Shown: positions 1 through 9,090 of the stretch, one piece after another
Position numbering within the stretch: position 1 is the first letter of the stretch
How the letters are laid out: every line of letters begins with the position of its first letter
From: Atlantibacter sp. RC6
GTDB lineage: Bacteria; Pseudomonadota; Gammaproteobacteria; Enterobacterales; Enterobacteriaceae
Direction of reading: 5' to 3'
Length of the DNA: 64,000 nt
Assembly (NCBI RefSeq): GCF_014193285.1
Contig: NZ_JACHZE010000003.1
Coordinates: 234,173-298,172, forward strand
The notes under the pieces: model-generated
The model's database searches: none
The model's input: the letters and a program-made list of their open reading frames with translations, nothing else
Told to the model about the DNA's origin: nothing
Made by a program: the position numbers and the translations under genes

Positions 1-31
1 TTGTCATCAGGCTCCGGGATCGAAAAATAAA

Positions 32-631
32 GTGGAAAATATTGACTGCATAATTACCGCAGCGGGTCTTTCTTCCCGAATGGGGCAATGGAAAATGATA
101 CTACCCTGGCAGGGTGGCACAATGCTTGACGCAAGTATCAAAAACGCGCTTCAATTTTGCACGCGCATTATTCTGGTTACCGGATTTCGCCACGAAGAAC
201 TTGCGCAACGATATATCCATGATCCGCAACTACTGATTGTTTATAACCCTGATTATCAATCCGGCCTGCTCTCTTCCGTGCAAGCCGGCGCGGCGCAGGT
301 GATCACAGAATATTGCTATCTCACCCACGGCGATTTGCCCTGCCTGCAACACTCTATATTCAATAATCTCTGGCACTTACGCGGGGATTACGCGCTAATG
401 CCGCAGTATCGCGGTAAACCTGGCCACCCCGTTTTATTGCCGCGTGAGCGATTATTGCAGGCGACGCGCTTATCGAATGTCCGTTCGATGCGTGAGGCGT
501 TAATGGCGGGGGAATATCGTTTTTGTGAAATGAATCATCCGGAAATAATTTTTGATGTTGATACGCCTGAAGATTTCCTGGCGTTGCAAAATCGACATCA
601 TAAAAAATTAAACGCCAGCAGCAGGGACTGA
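32..631 (+). CDS. mocA: Molybdenum cofactor cytidylyltransferase MocA
   Basis: This 199-residue protein is predicted to attach CMP to molybdopterin, making the MCD cofactor used by xanthine-dehydrogenase-type molybdenum hydroxylases. The N-terminal nucleotidyltransferase signature of the GT-A/MobA fold is at residues 8-18 (ITAAGLSSRMG), with a later GD pair in the THGDLPC segment. The chosen start is GTG at 32, because the N-terminus then aligns with E. coli MocA; the frame stays open to the window edge, so an upstream start cannot be excluded. It lies directly upstream of ygfK and xdhD, the likely recipients of the cofactor. The family is clear; exact substrate (MCD versus another nucleotide cofactor) is inferred from context. 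Confidence 0.85.
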   Translation: MENIDCIITAAGLSSRMGQWKMILPWQGGTMLDASIKNALQFCTRIILVTGFRHEELAQRYIHDPQLLIVYNPDYQSGLLSSVQAGAAQVITEYCYLTHGDLPCLQHSIFNNLWHLRGDYALMPQYRGKPGHPVLLPRERLLQATRLSNVRSMREALMAGEYRFCEMNHPEIIFDVDTPEDFLALQNRHHKKLNASSRD

Positions 632-764
632 TGATAATTATTATTCTTCCCGCGCTGCGCTTATCATTATGATAACGACGCGTTAGTTTTGAGAAAAAGC
701 ATTCTCCCGATGACACAGCGTGTGGCGTATATAAACAGAGTGATTTTAATTCTCATTTGTGAGC

Positions 765-780
765 TGTGAGATATTTCACA
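765..780. promoter_or_regulatory. Perfect CRP-type palindrome upstream of ygfK
   Basis: TGTGA (765-769), six bases, TCACA (776-780) matches the CRP consensus at all ten key positions. It is nested inside a longer inverted repeat, ATTTGTGAG at 755-763 and CTCACAAAT at 805-813. The palindrome could instead be an upstream activating site for a sigma-54 enhancer-binding protein, which is why the assignment to CRP is only moderate. Confidence 0.55.
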
Positions 781-844
781 AACCCAGGCCAACTTTCGAG
801 GCTTCTCACAAATCTGTTTATTACCCGCGCCCTGGATAAATAGC

Positions 845-860
845 TGGTGCGATTGTTGCT
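845..860 (+). promoter_or_regulatory. Candidate sigma-54 promoter of ygfK
   Basis: TGGTGC, five bases, TTGCT places GG (846-847) and GC (858-859) exactly ten bases apart, the invariant sigma-54 spacing. With the flanking C and G it differs from CTGGCACG-N4-TTGCT at two positions. The predicted start near 870 leaves a leader of about 65 bases before ygfK. E. coli genes of this purine cluster have been predicted to be sigma-54 dependent, which agrees. Confidence 0.6.
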
Positions 861-935
861 CCTTTAACGTAATCCACCGGACGTTAAATCACTGCCGGTA
901 ATTCCGATTAAAAATGTTACGTTAAGGAGAGGGCT

Positions 936-3900
936 ATGGGGGATATCATGCGTCCCGTCCCGTTTGAGGAACTTTTGACGCGCCTGTTCGATGAATACCA
1001 CCAGCACCACACGATTTTTGGTATTCCTGAACAACAGTTTTATCAGACCGGGCAACACCAGCCGATTTCCGTGTTCGGCGAAACCTGCGCCACGCCCGTT
1101 GGCCCCGCTGCCGGACCGCACACCCAGCTGACCCAGAATATCGTCACTTCCTGGCTGACAGGAGGCCGTTTTATCGAACTGAAAACGGTGCAAATCCTCG
1201 ATCGGCTGGAGCTGGAAAAACCCTGTATCGATGCGGAAGACGAATGCTTTAACACCGAATGGTCCACCGAATTCACCCTGCTGAAAGCCTGGGATGAGTA
1301 CCTGAAAGCCTGGTTTATTCTGCATCTGCTGGATGAAATGCTCACCGCGCGCGGCCCCGACGACGCCAAATCCTTTATCTTCAACATGAGCGTCGGCTAC
1401 AACCTGGACGGTATCAAACAGCCGCCGATGCAGCAGTTTATCGACAATATGATGAACGCGGCGGATCACCCGAAATTTACCGAGTATCGCCAGACTCTGA
1501 AACGCTGGATGAATAATCCGGCCTTTACCGCCCGGCTGCCGGAAGCAAAACGCGAACAGCTCGCCAGCCTGGATGCGCGTATCCCGTCAACGCTGGTTCA
1601 TGGCGTCACGCTCTCCACCATGCACGGTTGCCCGCCCAATGAAATTGAAGCCATTTGCCGCTATATGCTGGAAGAAAAAGGGCTGAATACCTTCGTTAAA
1701 CTGAACCCGACGCTGCTGGGCTATCCGCGGGTGCGTGAAATTCTCGACAACTGCGGCTTTGACTATATCGGCCTGAAGGAAGAATCCTTCGACCACGATT
1801 TAAAACTCGACCAGGCGCTGGCGATGCTGCAACGGCTGATGACGCTGGCAAAAGAGAAAAACCTCGGTTTCGGGGTAAAACTCACCAACACCCTCGGCAC
1901 CATCAACAATAAAGGCGCATTACCGGGCGAAGAGATGTATATGTCCGGCCGCGCCCTGTTCCCATTGTCTATCAACGTAGCAGCGGTACTCTCCCGGGCC
2001 TTTAACGGCCAGTTGCCTATTTCTTATTCCGGCGGCGCCAGCCAGCTGACCATTCGCGATATTTTTGAAACGGGGATTCGCCCTATCACCATGGCGACCG
2101 ATTTGCTGAAGCCTGGCGGCTACCTACGCCTGTGCGAATGCCTGCGCGAACTCGAAAAATCCGACGCCTGGGATATGCAGCAGGTCGACGTGGCGCGTCT
2201 CGATGAGCTCGCCGAACGCGCGATCAGCATGGAGTACACGCAAAAACACTGGAAGCCGGAAGAGCGCATCGAAGTGGCCGACGGGCTGCCGCTCACCGAC
2301 TGCTATGTCGCGCCCTGCGTCACCGCCTGCGCCATTAAGCAGGATATTCCTGAGTACATCCGCCTGATGGGTGAGCAGCGCTACGCCGACGCGCTGGAAC
2401 TGATCTATCAGCGCAACGCCCTGCCCGCGATCACGGGCCATATCTGCGATCACCAGTGCCAGTACAACTGCACCCGTCTCGACTATGACAGCGCGCTGAA
2501 CATTCGCGAGCTGAAAAAAATCGCGCTGGAGAAAGGTTGGGAAACCTACCAGCAACGCTGGCATAAACCGGCGGGCTCCGGTTCACGCCATCCGGTGGCG
2601 GTAATTGGCGCAGGCCCGGCGGGTCTGGCGGCGGGTTATTTTCTGGCGCGCGCCGGGCACCCGGTGACGCTGTTCGAGCGTGAGAAAAACGCTGGCGGCG
2701 TGGTGCGAAATATCATTCCGCAATTCCGTATTCCGGGCGAATTAATCCAGCACGATATCGATTTTGTTACCGCCCACGGCGTGAAAATCGAATACGGCTG
2801 CGACCCGCATCTGACGGTGGATAAACTGCAACAGCAGGGCTTCCACTATGTGCTGATCGCCACCGGCACCGAGAAAAACAGCGGCGTCCAACTGCGCGGC
2901 GATAACCGCAATGTCTGGAAATCGTTACCGTTCCTGCGTGAATACAACCTCGGCGCAAGCCTCCAACTCGGCAAGCATGTGGTGGTGGTCGGCGCAGGCA
3001 ACACCGCCATGGACTGCGCGCGCACCGCGCTGCGTGTGCCGGGCGTGGAAAAAGTCACTGTGGTGTACCGCCGTTCATTGCAGGAAATGCCCGCGTGGCG
3101 CGAAGAGTACGAAGAAGCGCTGCATGACGGCGTGCAGTTCCAGTTCCTCAGCAATCCGGAACAATTCGATGCCGACGGAACCCTGACGGTGCGCGTGATG
3201 AAACTGGGCGAGCCCGATGCCAAAGGCCGCCGCCGTCCGGTAGAAACCGATGAAGTTCGCACCATGCAGGTGGACTGCCTGATCACCGCCATCGGCGAGC
3301 AGCAGGATAGCGATGCCCTGCGCGCCATGGGCGTCCCGCTGGATGACAATGGCTGGCCGGTGGTTAACCACTTCGGCGAAACCCGCCGCCCGGACGTCTT
3401 CCTGATTGGCGACGTGCAGCGCGGCCCGTCGTCCATTGTTTCCGCCATCGGCAACGCCCGTCGCGCCAGCGATGTGATCCTGACTCGGGAAAATATCCGC
3501 TCCCATCAGGGCGATAAGCGCTGGAATAACGTCAACCCGACGGAGGTTTACCGTCGTAAGGGCGCCATCTCGGTCGCGCAGGTGGATAAAGACGATCGCG
3601 ACGCCTTTGTGGCCCAGGAGGCCGAGCGCTGCCTGGAGTGTAACTACATCTGTAGCAAGTGCGTGGACGTCTGCCCGAACCGCGCCAACGTCTCCATCGC
3701 CGTTCCCGGCTTCCAGAATCGCTATCAGACGCTGCATCTCGACGCTTACTGCAACGAATGCGGCAACTGCGCCCAGTTCTGTCCGTGGCAGGGCAAACCG
3801 TACCAGGACAAAGTCACGGTCTTCAGCCTGCCGGAAGATTTCCGCAATAGCGGTAACCCGGGCTTCCTGGTGGATGACAACCGGGTGCATATCCGTCAGG

Positions 3901-4037
3901 GCGATCAGACCTGGGAGTTGACCATCGGCAGCGACGGCCAGTTCCGGGATGTGCCCGCCGGGCTGGATGACATGTGCCGCATCATCAGCCATGTGCACCA
4001 GCACCATCACTATCTGTTAGGCCGGGTGGAGGCGTAA
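936..4037 (+). CDS. ygfK: Iron-sulfur flavoprotein oxidoreductase YgfK
   Basis: A 1033-residue electron-transfer protein, matching E. coli YgfK in length and throughout. The N-terminal half resembles a dihydroorotate-dehydrogenase-like barrel. Cysteine clusters start at C456 (CYVAPCVTAC) and C504 (CDHQCQYNC), as in the glutamate synthase small subunit. An FAD-binding GAGPAG lies near residue 556 and a nucleotide-binding GAGNTAMDC near 686. Two ferredoxin-type clusters start at C899 (CLECNYICSKC) and C939 (CNECGNC). Start ATG 936 has AAGGAGAGGG just upstream; ATG 951 is an alternative. It heads the ygfK-ssnA-ygfM-xdhD run and is the likely electron partner of the molybdenum hydroxylase. The redox donor and acceptor are not established from sequence. 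Confidence 0.93.
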   Translation: MGDIMRPVPFEELLTRLFDEYHQHHTIFGIPEQQFYQTGQHQPISVFGETCATPVGPAAGPHTQLTQNIVTSWLTGGRFIELKTVQILDRLELEKPCIDAEDECFNTEWSTEFTLLKAWDEYLKAWFILHLLDEMLTARGPDDAKSFIFNMSVGYNLDGIKQPPMQQFIDNMMNAADHPKFTEYRQTLKRWMNNPAFTARLPEAKREQLASLDARIPSTLVHGVTLSTMHGCPPNEIEAICRYMLEEKGLNTFVKLNPTLLGYPRVREILDNCGFDYIGLKEESFDHDLKLDQALAMLQRLMTLAKEKNLGFGVKLTNTLGTINNKGALPGEEMYMSGRALFPLSINVAAVLSRAFNGQLPISYSGGASQLTIRDIFETGIRPITMATDLLKPGGYLRLCECLRELEKSDAWDMQQVDVARLDELAERAISMEYTQKHWKPEERIEVADGLPLTDCYVAPCVTACAIKQDIPEYIRLMGEQRYADALELIYQRNALPAITGHICDHQCQYNCTRLDYDSALNIRELKKIALEKGWETYQQRWHKPAGSGSRHPVAVIGAGPAGLAAGYFLARAGHPVTLFEREKNAGGVVRNIIPQFRIPGELIQHDIDFVTAHGVKIEYGCDPHLTVDKLQQQGFHYVLIATGTEKNSGVQLRGDNRNVWKSLPFLREYNLGASLQLGKHVVVVGAGNTAMDCARTALRVPGVEKVTVVYRRSLQEMPAWREEYEEALHDGVQFQFLSNPEQFDADGTLTVRVMKLGEPDAKGRRRPVETDEVRTMQVDCLITAIGEQQDSDALRAMGVPLDDNGWPVVNHFGETRRPDVFLIGDVQRGPSSIVSAIGNARRASDVILTRENIRSHQGDKRWNNVNPTEVYRRKGAISVAQVDKDDRDAFVAQEAERCLECNYICSKCVDVCPNRANVSIAVPGFQNRYQTLHLDAYCNECGNCAQFCPWQGKPYQDKVTVFSLPEDFRNSGNPGFLVDDNRVHIRQGDQTWELTIGSDGQFRDVPAGLDDMCRIISHVHQHHHYLLGRVEA

Positions 4038-4039
4038 TC

Positions 4040-5368
4040 ATGCTTATTTTAAAAAATGTCACCGCCGTGCAGTTGCATCCGGCAATGGTTCAGGAAAACG
4101 TCGATATCGCCATCGACGGCGAGGAGATTATGGCGGTCGGGCCGGCGTTAACCCAGCGTTTCCCGGACGCGTCATACAAAGAGATGCATGGCCGGGTGGT
4201 GATGCCCGGCATCGTCTGCTCGCATAACCATTTTTACTCGGGGCTGTCGCGCGGTATTCAGGCGAAGATCGATCCCTGCCCGGACTTTATCTCCACCCTG
4301 AAAAACCTCTGGTGGCGGCTGGACCGGGCGCTGGATGAGGAATCGCTCTATTACAGCGGCCTGATTTGCTCGCTTGAAGCGATCAAAAGCGGCTGTACTG
4401 CGGTCATCGATCATCACGCTTCACCCGCTTACATCGCCGGTTCGCTGGATACGCTGCGCAACGCTTTTATTAAAGCGGGTTTGCGCGGGATGACCTGCTT
4501 CGAAACCACCGACCGCAACGGCGGGCTGAAGGAGCTCCGGGCGGGTGTCGAAGAGAATATCCGCTTCGCGAAGCATATCGATGCGGCGAAAGAGAAAGGC
4601 CAGCAGCCGTATCTGGTGGAAGCCCATATTGGCGCGCACGCTCCGTTCACCGTACCGGACGCCGGGCTGGCGATGCTCAGCGAAGCGGTCAAGGTGACCG
4701 GGCGCGGGCTACATATCCATGCGGCGGAAGACCGCTATGACGTCTCTCACAGCCATCACCACTACGGCAAAGACCTGCTGGCGCGGCTGGCGGAATACGA
4801 CCTTATCGACAGCAAAACGCTGATCGCCCACGGGCTGTATCTCTCCGCCGATGATATCAAGCTGCTGAACGATAAAGACGGCTTCCTGGTGCATAACGCC
4901 CGTTCCAATATGAACAACCACGTGGGCTACAACCAACAGCTCACCAGCGTTCGTAACCTGGCGCTCGGCACCGATGGCATCGGCTCGGATATGTTTGAAG
5001 AGCTGAAATTCGCCTTCTTCAAACACCGCGACGCCGGCGGCCCGCTGTGGCCGGACAGCTTCGCCCGCGCGCTGACCAACGGCAACGCGCTGCTGAGCCG
5101 CAACTTCCACGCCAAATTTGGCCGCCTGGAAGCAGGCTACAAAGCGGACCTGACCTTCTGCGATTACGCCTCCCCGACGCCGCTGCTGCCAGAAAACGTT
5201 GCCGGACATATCGCGTTCGGTCTCGGGTCGTCGAGCGTGCACAGCGTAATGGTGAATGGCGTGATGGTCTACGAAGACCGCCAGTTCGCCTTTGATTGTG
5301 AACCCATCTATGCGCAAGCACGAAAAGTCGCCGCCCGGATGTGGCAACGCATGGATGCACTGAATTAA
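4040..5368 (+). CDS. ssnA: Amidohydrolase SsnA
   Basis: A 442-residue metal-dependent amidohydrolase of the ATZ/TRZ (cytosine and guanine deaminase-like) family. Metal ligands are visible as H62 and H64 (CSHNHF), a histidine in HIGAH, the HIHAAED segment, and an aspartate in ALGTDGIGSD. The start at 4040 (MLILKNV), two bases after the ygfK stop, follows GGTGGAGG and matches the E. coli N-terminus; a longer open frame upstream overlaps ygfK and is rejected. SsnA is known in E. coli as a stationary-phase-associated gene of the purine cluster. The substrate is probably a hydroxylated purine or an early ring-opening product, which is inference. Confidence 0.92.
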   Translation: MLILKNVTAVQLHPAMVQENVDIAIDGEEIMAVGPALTQRFPDASYKEMHGRVVMPGIVCSHNHFYSGLSRGIQAKIDPCPDFISTLKNLWWRLDRALDEESLYYSGLICSLEAIKSGCTAVIDHHASPAYIAGSLDTLRNAFIKAGLRGMTCFETTDRNGGLKELRAGVEENIRFAKHIDAAKEKGQQPYLVEAHIGAHAPFTVPDAGLAMLSEAVKVTGRGLHIHAAEDRYDVSHSHHHYGKDLLARLAEYDLIDSKTLIAHGLYLSADDIKLLNDKDGFLVHNARSNMNNHVGYNQQLTSVRNLALGTDGIGSDMFEELKFAFFKHRDAGGPLWPDSFARALTNGNALLSRNFHAKFGRLEAGYKADLTFCDYASPTPLLPENVAGHIAFGLGSSSVHSVMVNGVMVYEDRQFAFDCEPIYAQARKVAARMWQRMDALN

Positions 5369-5375
5369 AACCTGC

Positions 5376-5398
5376 CGCCTCCCGGCTAGCGGGAGGCG
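5376..5398 (+). other. Intra-operon stem-loop between ssnA and ygfM
   Basis: CGCCTCCC (5376-5383) pairs perfectly with GGGAGGCG (5391-5398) around a seven-base loop. No T tract follows on the plus strand, so it is more likely an mRNA stabiliser or processing site than a terminator. Confidence 0.5.
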
Positions 5399-5415
5399 AA
5401 AAATGAGGGTGAATT

Positions 5416-6195
5416 ATGATTGAGCACTTTCTCACACCAGGCTCCATTGAGCAGGCGCTGGAACTTAAGCAGCGCTATCTGGACGATGCCACCTGGTTTG
5501 CGGGCGGCAGCAAGCTAAATTCCGCGCCGGGCCGCACTGAAAAAACCGTGGCGATCTCGTTGCAGCGTTTGTCCCTCGACTGGGTCGACTGGGATAACGA
5601 CTGCATGCGCATCGGCGCAATGACCACGCTACAAACGCTGCGCGACAGCCATCATCTGCCTCCCGCCCTGTATGAGGCGTTGGGATTTGTTTACTCCCGC
5701 CACCTGCGCAACCAATCCACATTAGGCGGAGAAATCGCCGCCATGGAGCAGGAATCGGTGCTGGTCCCGGTACTGCTGGCGCTGGATGCGGTACTGGTGT
5801 TTGGCGACGGCGAAACCGAGGCACTGGAAAGCTACCTTGCGCAACCCGCCGACCGCCTGATTACCGAAATCATTATTAAAGACCCTTATCGCGCCTGCTC
5901 TACCCGCAAAATCAGCCGCTCCCAGGCGGGCCTCACCGTATTAACCGCCGCCGTGGCTATCGACGAAGACCAACGTGTTCGTATCGCGCTGGACGGCGTG
6001 GCGGATCGCCCCTTGCGATTACGGGATGTGGAGGCGCAGCGGCTGGACGGCGAGCAGCTTGAAGCCGCCGTCGCCGCGGCGGTTTTCCCGCGTGACGATG
6101 TGCGCGGCAGCGTGGCCTATAAGCGTTATATCGCCGGTGTGGTGGTGGCCGACCTGTATGCGGACTGCCAGCAGAAGGGAGAGGAAATCCAATGA
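5416..6195 (+). CDS. ygfM: FAD-binding subunit of molybdenum hydroxylase, YgfM
   Basis: A 259-residue protein of the FAD-binding family that forms the medium subunit of CO-dehydrogenase and xanthine-dehydrogenase-type enzymes. The glycine-rich FAD loop is at residues 28-35 (WFAGGSKL) and a second FAD contact is the RNQSTLGGEIAA segment near residue 98. GAGGGTG before ATG 5416 supports the start. Its last four bases (ATGA) overlap the start of xdhD, indicating translational coupling. It most likely forms a complex with XdhD. It carries no iron-sulfur motif. Confidence 0.9.
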   Translation: MIEHFLTPGSIEQALELKQRYLDDATWFAGGSKLNSAPGRTEKTVAISLQRLSLDWVDWDNDCMRIGAMTTLQTLRDSHHLPPALYEALGFVYSRHLRNQSTLGGEIAAMEQESVLVPVLLALDAVLVFGDGETEALESYLAQPADRLITEIIIKDPYRACSTRKISRSQAGLTVLTAAVAIDEDQRVRIALDGVADRPLRLRDVEAQRLDGEQLEAAVAAAVFPRDDVRGSVAYKRYIAGVVVADLYADCQQKGEEIQ

Positions 6196-9062
6196 TTATT
6201 CAATTTACGCTTAACGGCAGCGCGCATCAGCTTGATGCCCATCCCGGCGCCAACGTTCAGAAACTGTTGTTCGGGCTGGGGATGCACTCGGTACGCAACA
6301 GCGACGACGGATTCGGCTTCGCCGGTTCAGACGCCATCCTGTTTAATGGCCGAGTGATTAACGCTTCGCTGCTGATTGCCGCCCAACTGGAAAACGCCCA
6401 CATCAAAACGGCGGAATCATTAGGCAAATGGAACCAACTCAGCCTGGTGCAACAGGCGATGGTGGACGTCGGCGTCGTCCAGTCGGGCTATAACGATCCC
6501 GCCGCCGCGCTGATTATTACCGACTTACTCGATCGCATCTCCACACCGACCCGCGATGAGATCGACGATGCGCTATCTGGCCTGTTCAGCCGCGACGCTG
6601 GCTGGCAGCAGTATTACCAGGTGATCGATCTGGCGGTGGCGCGTAAAGCCGATCCCCACGCCACCTGCGCCGTTGCGCCAACATTCCGTGACGATCTGGC
6701 GGTAGTCGGCAAGATCCACCCGAAAACCGACGCCGCCAAAATGGTTCAGGCCAAGCCCTGCTACGTGGAAGATCGCATTACAGCGGATGCCTGCACCATC
6801 AAAATGTTGCGCAGCCCGCATCCCCACGCGCTGATAACCCACCTTGACGTCAGTAAAGCCGAAGCGCTGCCCGGCGTGGTACACGTGATCACCTGGCGCA
6901 ACTGCCCGGATATCTACTACACCCCCGGCGGGCAAAGCGCGCCGGAGCCTTCGCCGCTTGACCGCCGCATGTTCAGTAAAAAACTGCGTCACGTGGGTGA
7001 CCGCGTCGCGGCAGTGGTCGCCGAAAGCGAAGAGATCGCCTTGCAGGCGTTGAAACTTATCGATGTGCAATACCAGGTGCTAAAACCGGTGATGTCGATT
7101 GATGAAGCCATGGCGGAAGACGCGCCGGTGGTTCACGACGAGCCGGTGGTGTATGTCGCGGGCGCGCCGGATACGCTGGAAGAAGACAATAAAAAAGCCG
7201 TCCAGCGCGATGAGCATATGATTATCAACTTCCCGATTGGCTCACGCCCGGCGAAGAATATTGCCGCCAGCATCCATGGCCACATCGGCGATGTCGAGCG
7301 CGGTTTTGCCGAAGCGGACGTAATTATCGAACGCACCTATTCGTCAACCCAGGCCCAGCAATGCCCGACCGAAACCCATATTTGCTTTACCCGTATGGAC
7401 GGCGACCGGCTGGTGATCCACGCCTCAACCCAGGTGCCGTGGCACGTGCGCCGCCAGGTGGCGCGCATCGTCGGCCTGAAGCAAAACAAAGTGCACGTGA
7501 TTAAAGAGCGCGTGGGCGGGGGCTTCGGATCGAAGCAGGATATTTTGCTGGAAGAAGTGTGCGCCTGGGCCACCTGCGTAACGGGCCGCCCGGTCTGGTT
7601 CCGCTATACCCGCGAAGAAGAGTTTATCGCCAACACCTCGCGCCACGTGGCGAAAGTCACCGTGAAGCTGGGCGCCAAAAAAGACGGGCGCTTAACCGCC
7701 ATCAATATGGATTTCCGCGCTAACACCGGGCCGTTCGGCAACCACTCGCTGACAGTGCCCTGTAACGGACCGGCGCTCTCGCTGCCGCTCTACCCATGCG
7801 ATAACGTCGATTTCCAGGTGACAACTTACTACAGCAACATCTGCCCAACCGGGGCTTATCAGGGCTACGGCGCGCCGAAAGGCAACTTCGCCATCACCAT
7901 GGCGCTGGCGGAACTGGCGGAACAGTTGCAGATCGACCAACTGGAGATGATCGAACGTAACCGGGTTCACGAAGGCCAGCAGCTGAAGATCCTCGGCGCG
8001 ATTGGCGAAGGTAAAGCGCCGACCTCTGTGCCCTCCGCCGCCAGCTGCGCGCTGGACGAGATCCTGCGCCAGGGCCGGGAGATGATCCAGTGGGATTCGC
8101 CAAAACCGAGCCAGGGCGACTGGAAGATAGGCCGCGGCGTGGCGATCATCATGCAGAAATCCGGGATCCCGGATATCGATCAGGCCAACTGCATGATCAA
8201 ACTGGAATCCGACGGCACCTTTATTGTCCACTCCGGCGGCGCGGATATCGGCACCGGGCTGGATACGGTGGTCAGCAAGCTCTCTGCGGAAGTGCTGCGC
8301 TGCCCGCTGGAAGATGTGCACGTGATTTCCGGTGATACCGACCACGCGCTGTTTGACAAGGGCGCTTACGCCTCGTCCGGCACCTGCTTCTCCGGCAACG
8401 CGGCACGCATGGCCGCCGAAAACCTGCTGAAGAAAATCCAGTTCCACGGCGCGCAAATGCTCAATGAGCCGGAAAGCGACGTGACGATTGTCGCACCCGG
8501 CATCGTGCGCGGTAAAAAAGGCGAAGTCACTTACGGGCAGATTGCCCATAAAGCGGAAACCGGCACCGGGTTCGGCACCCTGGTGGCGACGGCCTGCTAC
8601 ATCACGCCGGAATTCGCCTTCCCGTATGGGGCCAACTTTGCCGAAGTGGCGGTGAATACCCGCACCGGGGAGATCCGGCTGGATAAATTCTATGCCCTGC
8701 TCGACTGCGGCACTCCGGTTAACCCGGATCTCGCTCTGGGGCAGATCTATGGCGCAACACTGCGCGCCATCGGTCACAGCCTGATGGAAGAGATTATTTA
8801 TAACGCCGAAGGCCAGCCGATTACCCGTGATTTACGCAGTTACGGCGCGCCGAAGATTGGCGACATCCCACGCGATTTCCGTGCGGTGCTGGTGCCAAGC
8901 GATGACAAAGTCGGGCCATTTGGCGCGAAATCCATCTCTGAGATTGGCGTAAACGGGGCCGCGCCCGCTATCGCCACCGCCATTCATGACGCCTGCCAGG
9001 TCTGGCTGCGGGAATGGCACTTCACCCCGGAGAAGATCCTCAGCGCATTAGGAAAATTGTAA
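6192..9062 (+). CDS. xdhD: Molybdenum hydroxylase XdhD (xanthine dehydrogenase family)
   Basis: A 956-residue protein, the same length as E. coli XdhD. Residues 1-155 have a ferredoxin/[2Fe-2S] domain fold pattern but contain no cysteine, so neither cluster can be ligated. The molybdopterin-binding part (about 170-956) is intact, with QCPTETH, the GVGGGFGSKQD loop, and the catalytic glutamate E917 in SISEIGVNG. It should hydroxylate a purine at the Mo centre in the cytoplasm; selenium dependence has been suggested for this group. With its own clusters missing, electrons presumably leave through YgfM FAD or YgfK. The pairing is inferred from gene order and overlap. Confidence 0.93.
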   Translation: MIIQFTLNGSAHQLDAHPGANVQKLLFGLGMHSVRNSDDGFGFAGSDAILFNGRVINASLLIAAQLENAHIKTAESLGKWNQLSLVQQAMVDVGVVQSGYNDPAAALIITDLLDRISTPTRDEIDDALSGLFSRDAGWQQYYQVIDLAVARKADPHATCAVAPTFRDDLAVVGKIHPKTDAAKMVQAKPCYVEDRITADACTIKMLRSPHPHALITHLDVSKAEALPGVVHVITWRNCPDIYYTPGGQSAPEPSPLDRRMFSKKLRHVGDRVAAVVAESEEIALQALKLIDVQYQVLKPVMSIDEAMAEDAPVVHDEPVVYVAGAPDTLEEDNKKAVQRDEHMIINFPIGSRPAKNIAASIHGHIGDVERGFAEADVIIERTYSSTQAQQCPTETHICFTRMDGDRLVIHASTQVPWHVRRQVARIVGLKQNKVHVIKERVGGGFGSKQDILLEEVCAWATCVTGRPVWFRYTREEEFIANTSRHVAKVTVKLGAKKDGRLTAINMDFRANTGPFGNHSLTVPCNGPALSLPLYPCDNVDFQVTTYYSNICPTGAYQGYGAPKGNFAITMALAELAEQLQIDQLEMIERNRVHEGQQLKILGAIGEGKAPTSVPSAASCALDEILRQGREMIQWDSPKPSQGDWKIGRGVAIIMQKSGIPDIDQANCMIKLESDGTFIVHSGGADIGTGLDTVVSKLSAEVLRCPLEDVHVISGDTDHALFDKGAYASSGTCFSGNAARMAAENLLKKIQFHGAQMLNEPESDVTIVAPGIVRGKKGEVTYGQIAHKAETGTGFGTLVATACYITPEFAFPYGANFAEVAVNTRTGEIRLDKFYALLDCGTPVNPDLALGQIYGATLRAIGHSLMEEIIYNAEGQPITRDLRSYGAPKIGDIPRDFRAVLVPSDDKVGPFGAKSISEIGVNGAAPAIATAIHDACQVWLREWHFTPEKILSALGKL

Positions 9063-9067
9063 TTGTG

Positions 9068-9090
9068 CAGGCCGCTACGGCGGCCTGTTT
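9068..9090 (+). terminator. Hairpin after xdhD
   Basis: CAGGCCGC and GCGGCCTG form a perfect 8-bp stem around TACG (9068-9087), followed by only TTT then CC. It may attenuate rather than fully stop transcription between xdhD and xanQ. The remaining bases to 9235 contain a second small hairpin (GAGCC/GGCTC) and an AT-rich stretch that could hold a xanQ promoter. Confidence 0.45.

Larger units (their letters stand above)
632..935 (+). promoter_or_regulatory. mocA-ygfK intergenic control region
   Basis: This 304-base gap has no gene. It contains a perfect CRP-type palindrome, an outer inverted repeat around it, a sigma-54 type -24/-12 element, and a strong Shine-Dalgarno (AAGGAGAGGG, about 924-932) just before the ygfK start. 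No convincing terminator for mocA was seen, so mocA may read through. Confidence 0.6.

Noticed and set aside
3075-4010. Long minus-strand open frame of 311 codons inside ygfK
   Set aside because: It lies wholly antisense to a conserved gene, in a GC-rich frame that mirrors its codon structure, and has no recognisable motif or Shine-Dalgarno.
7692-8777. Minus-strand open frame of 361 codons inside xdhD
   Set aside because: Antisense shadow of a well conserved enzyme, with a composition (rich in H, R, G) typical of such shadows.
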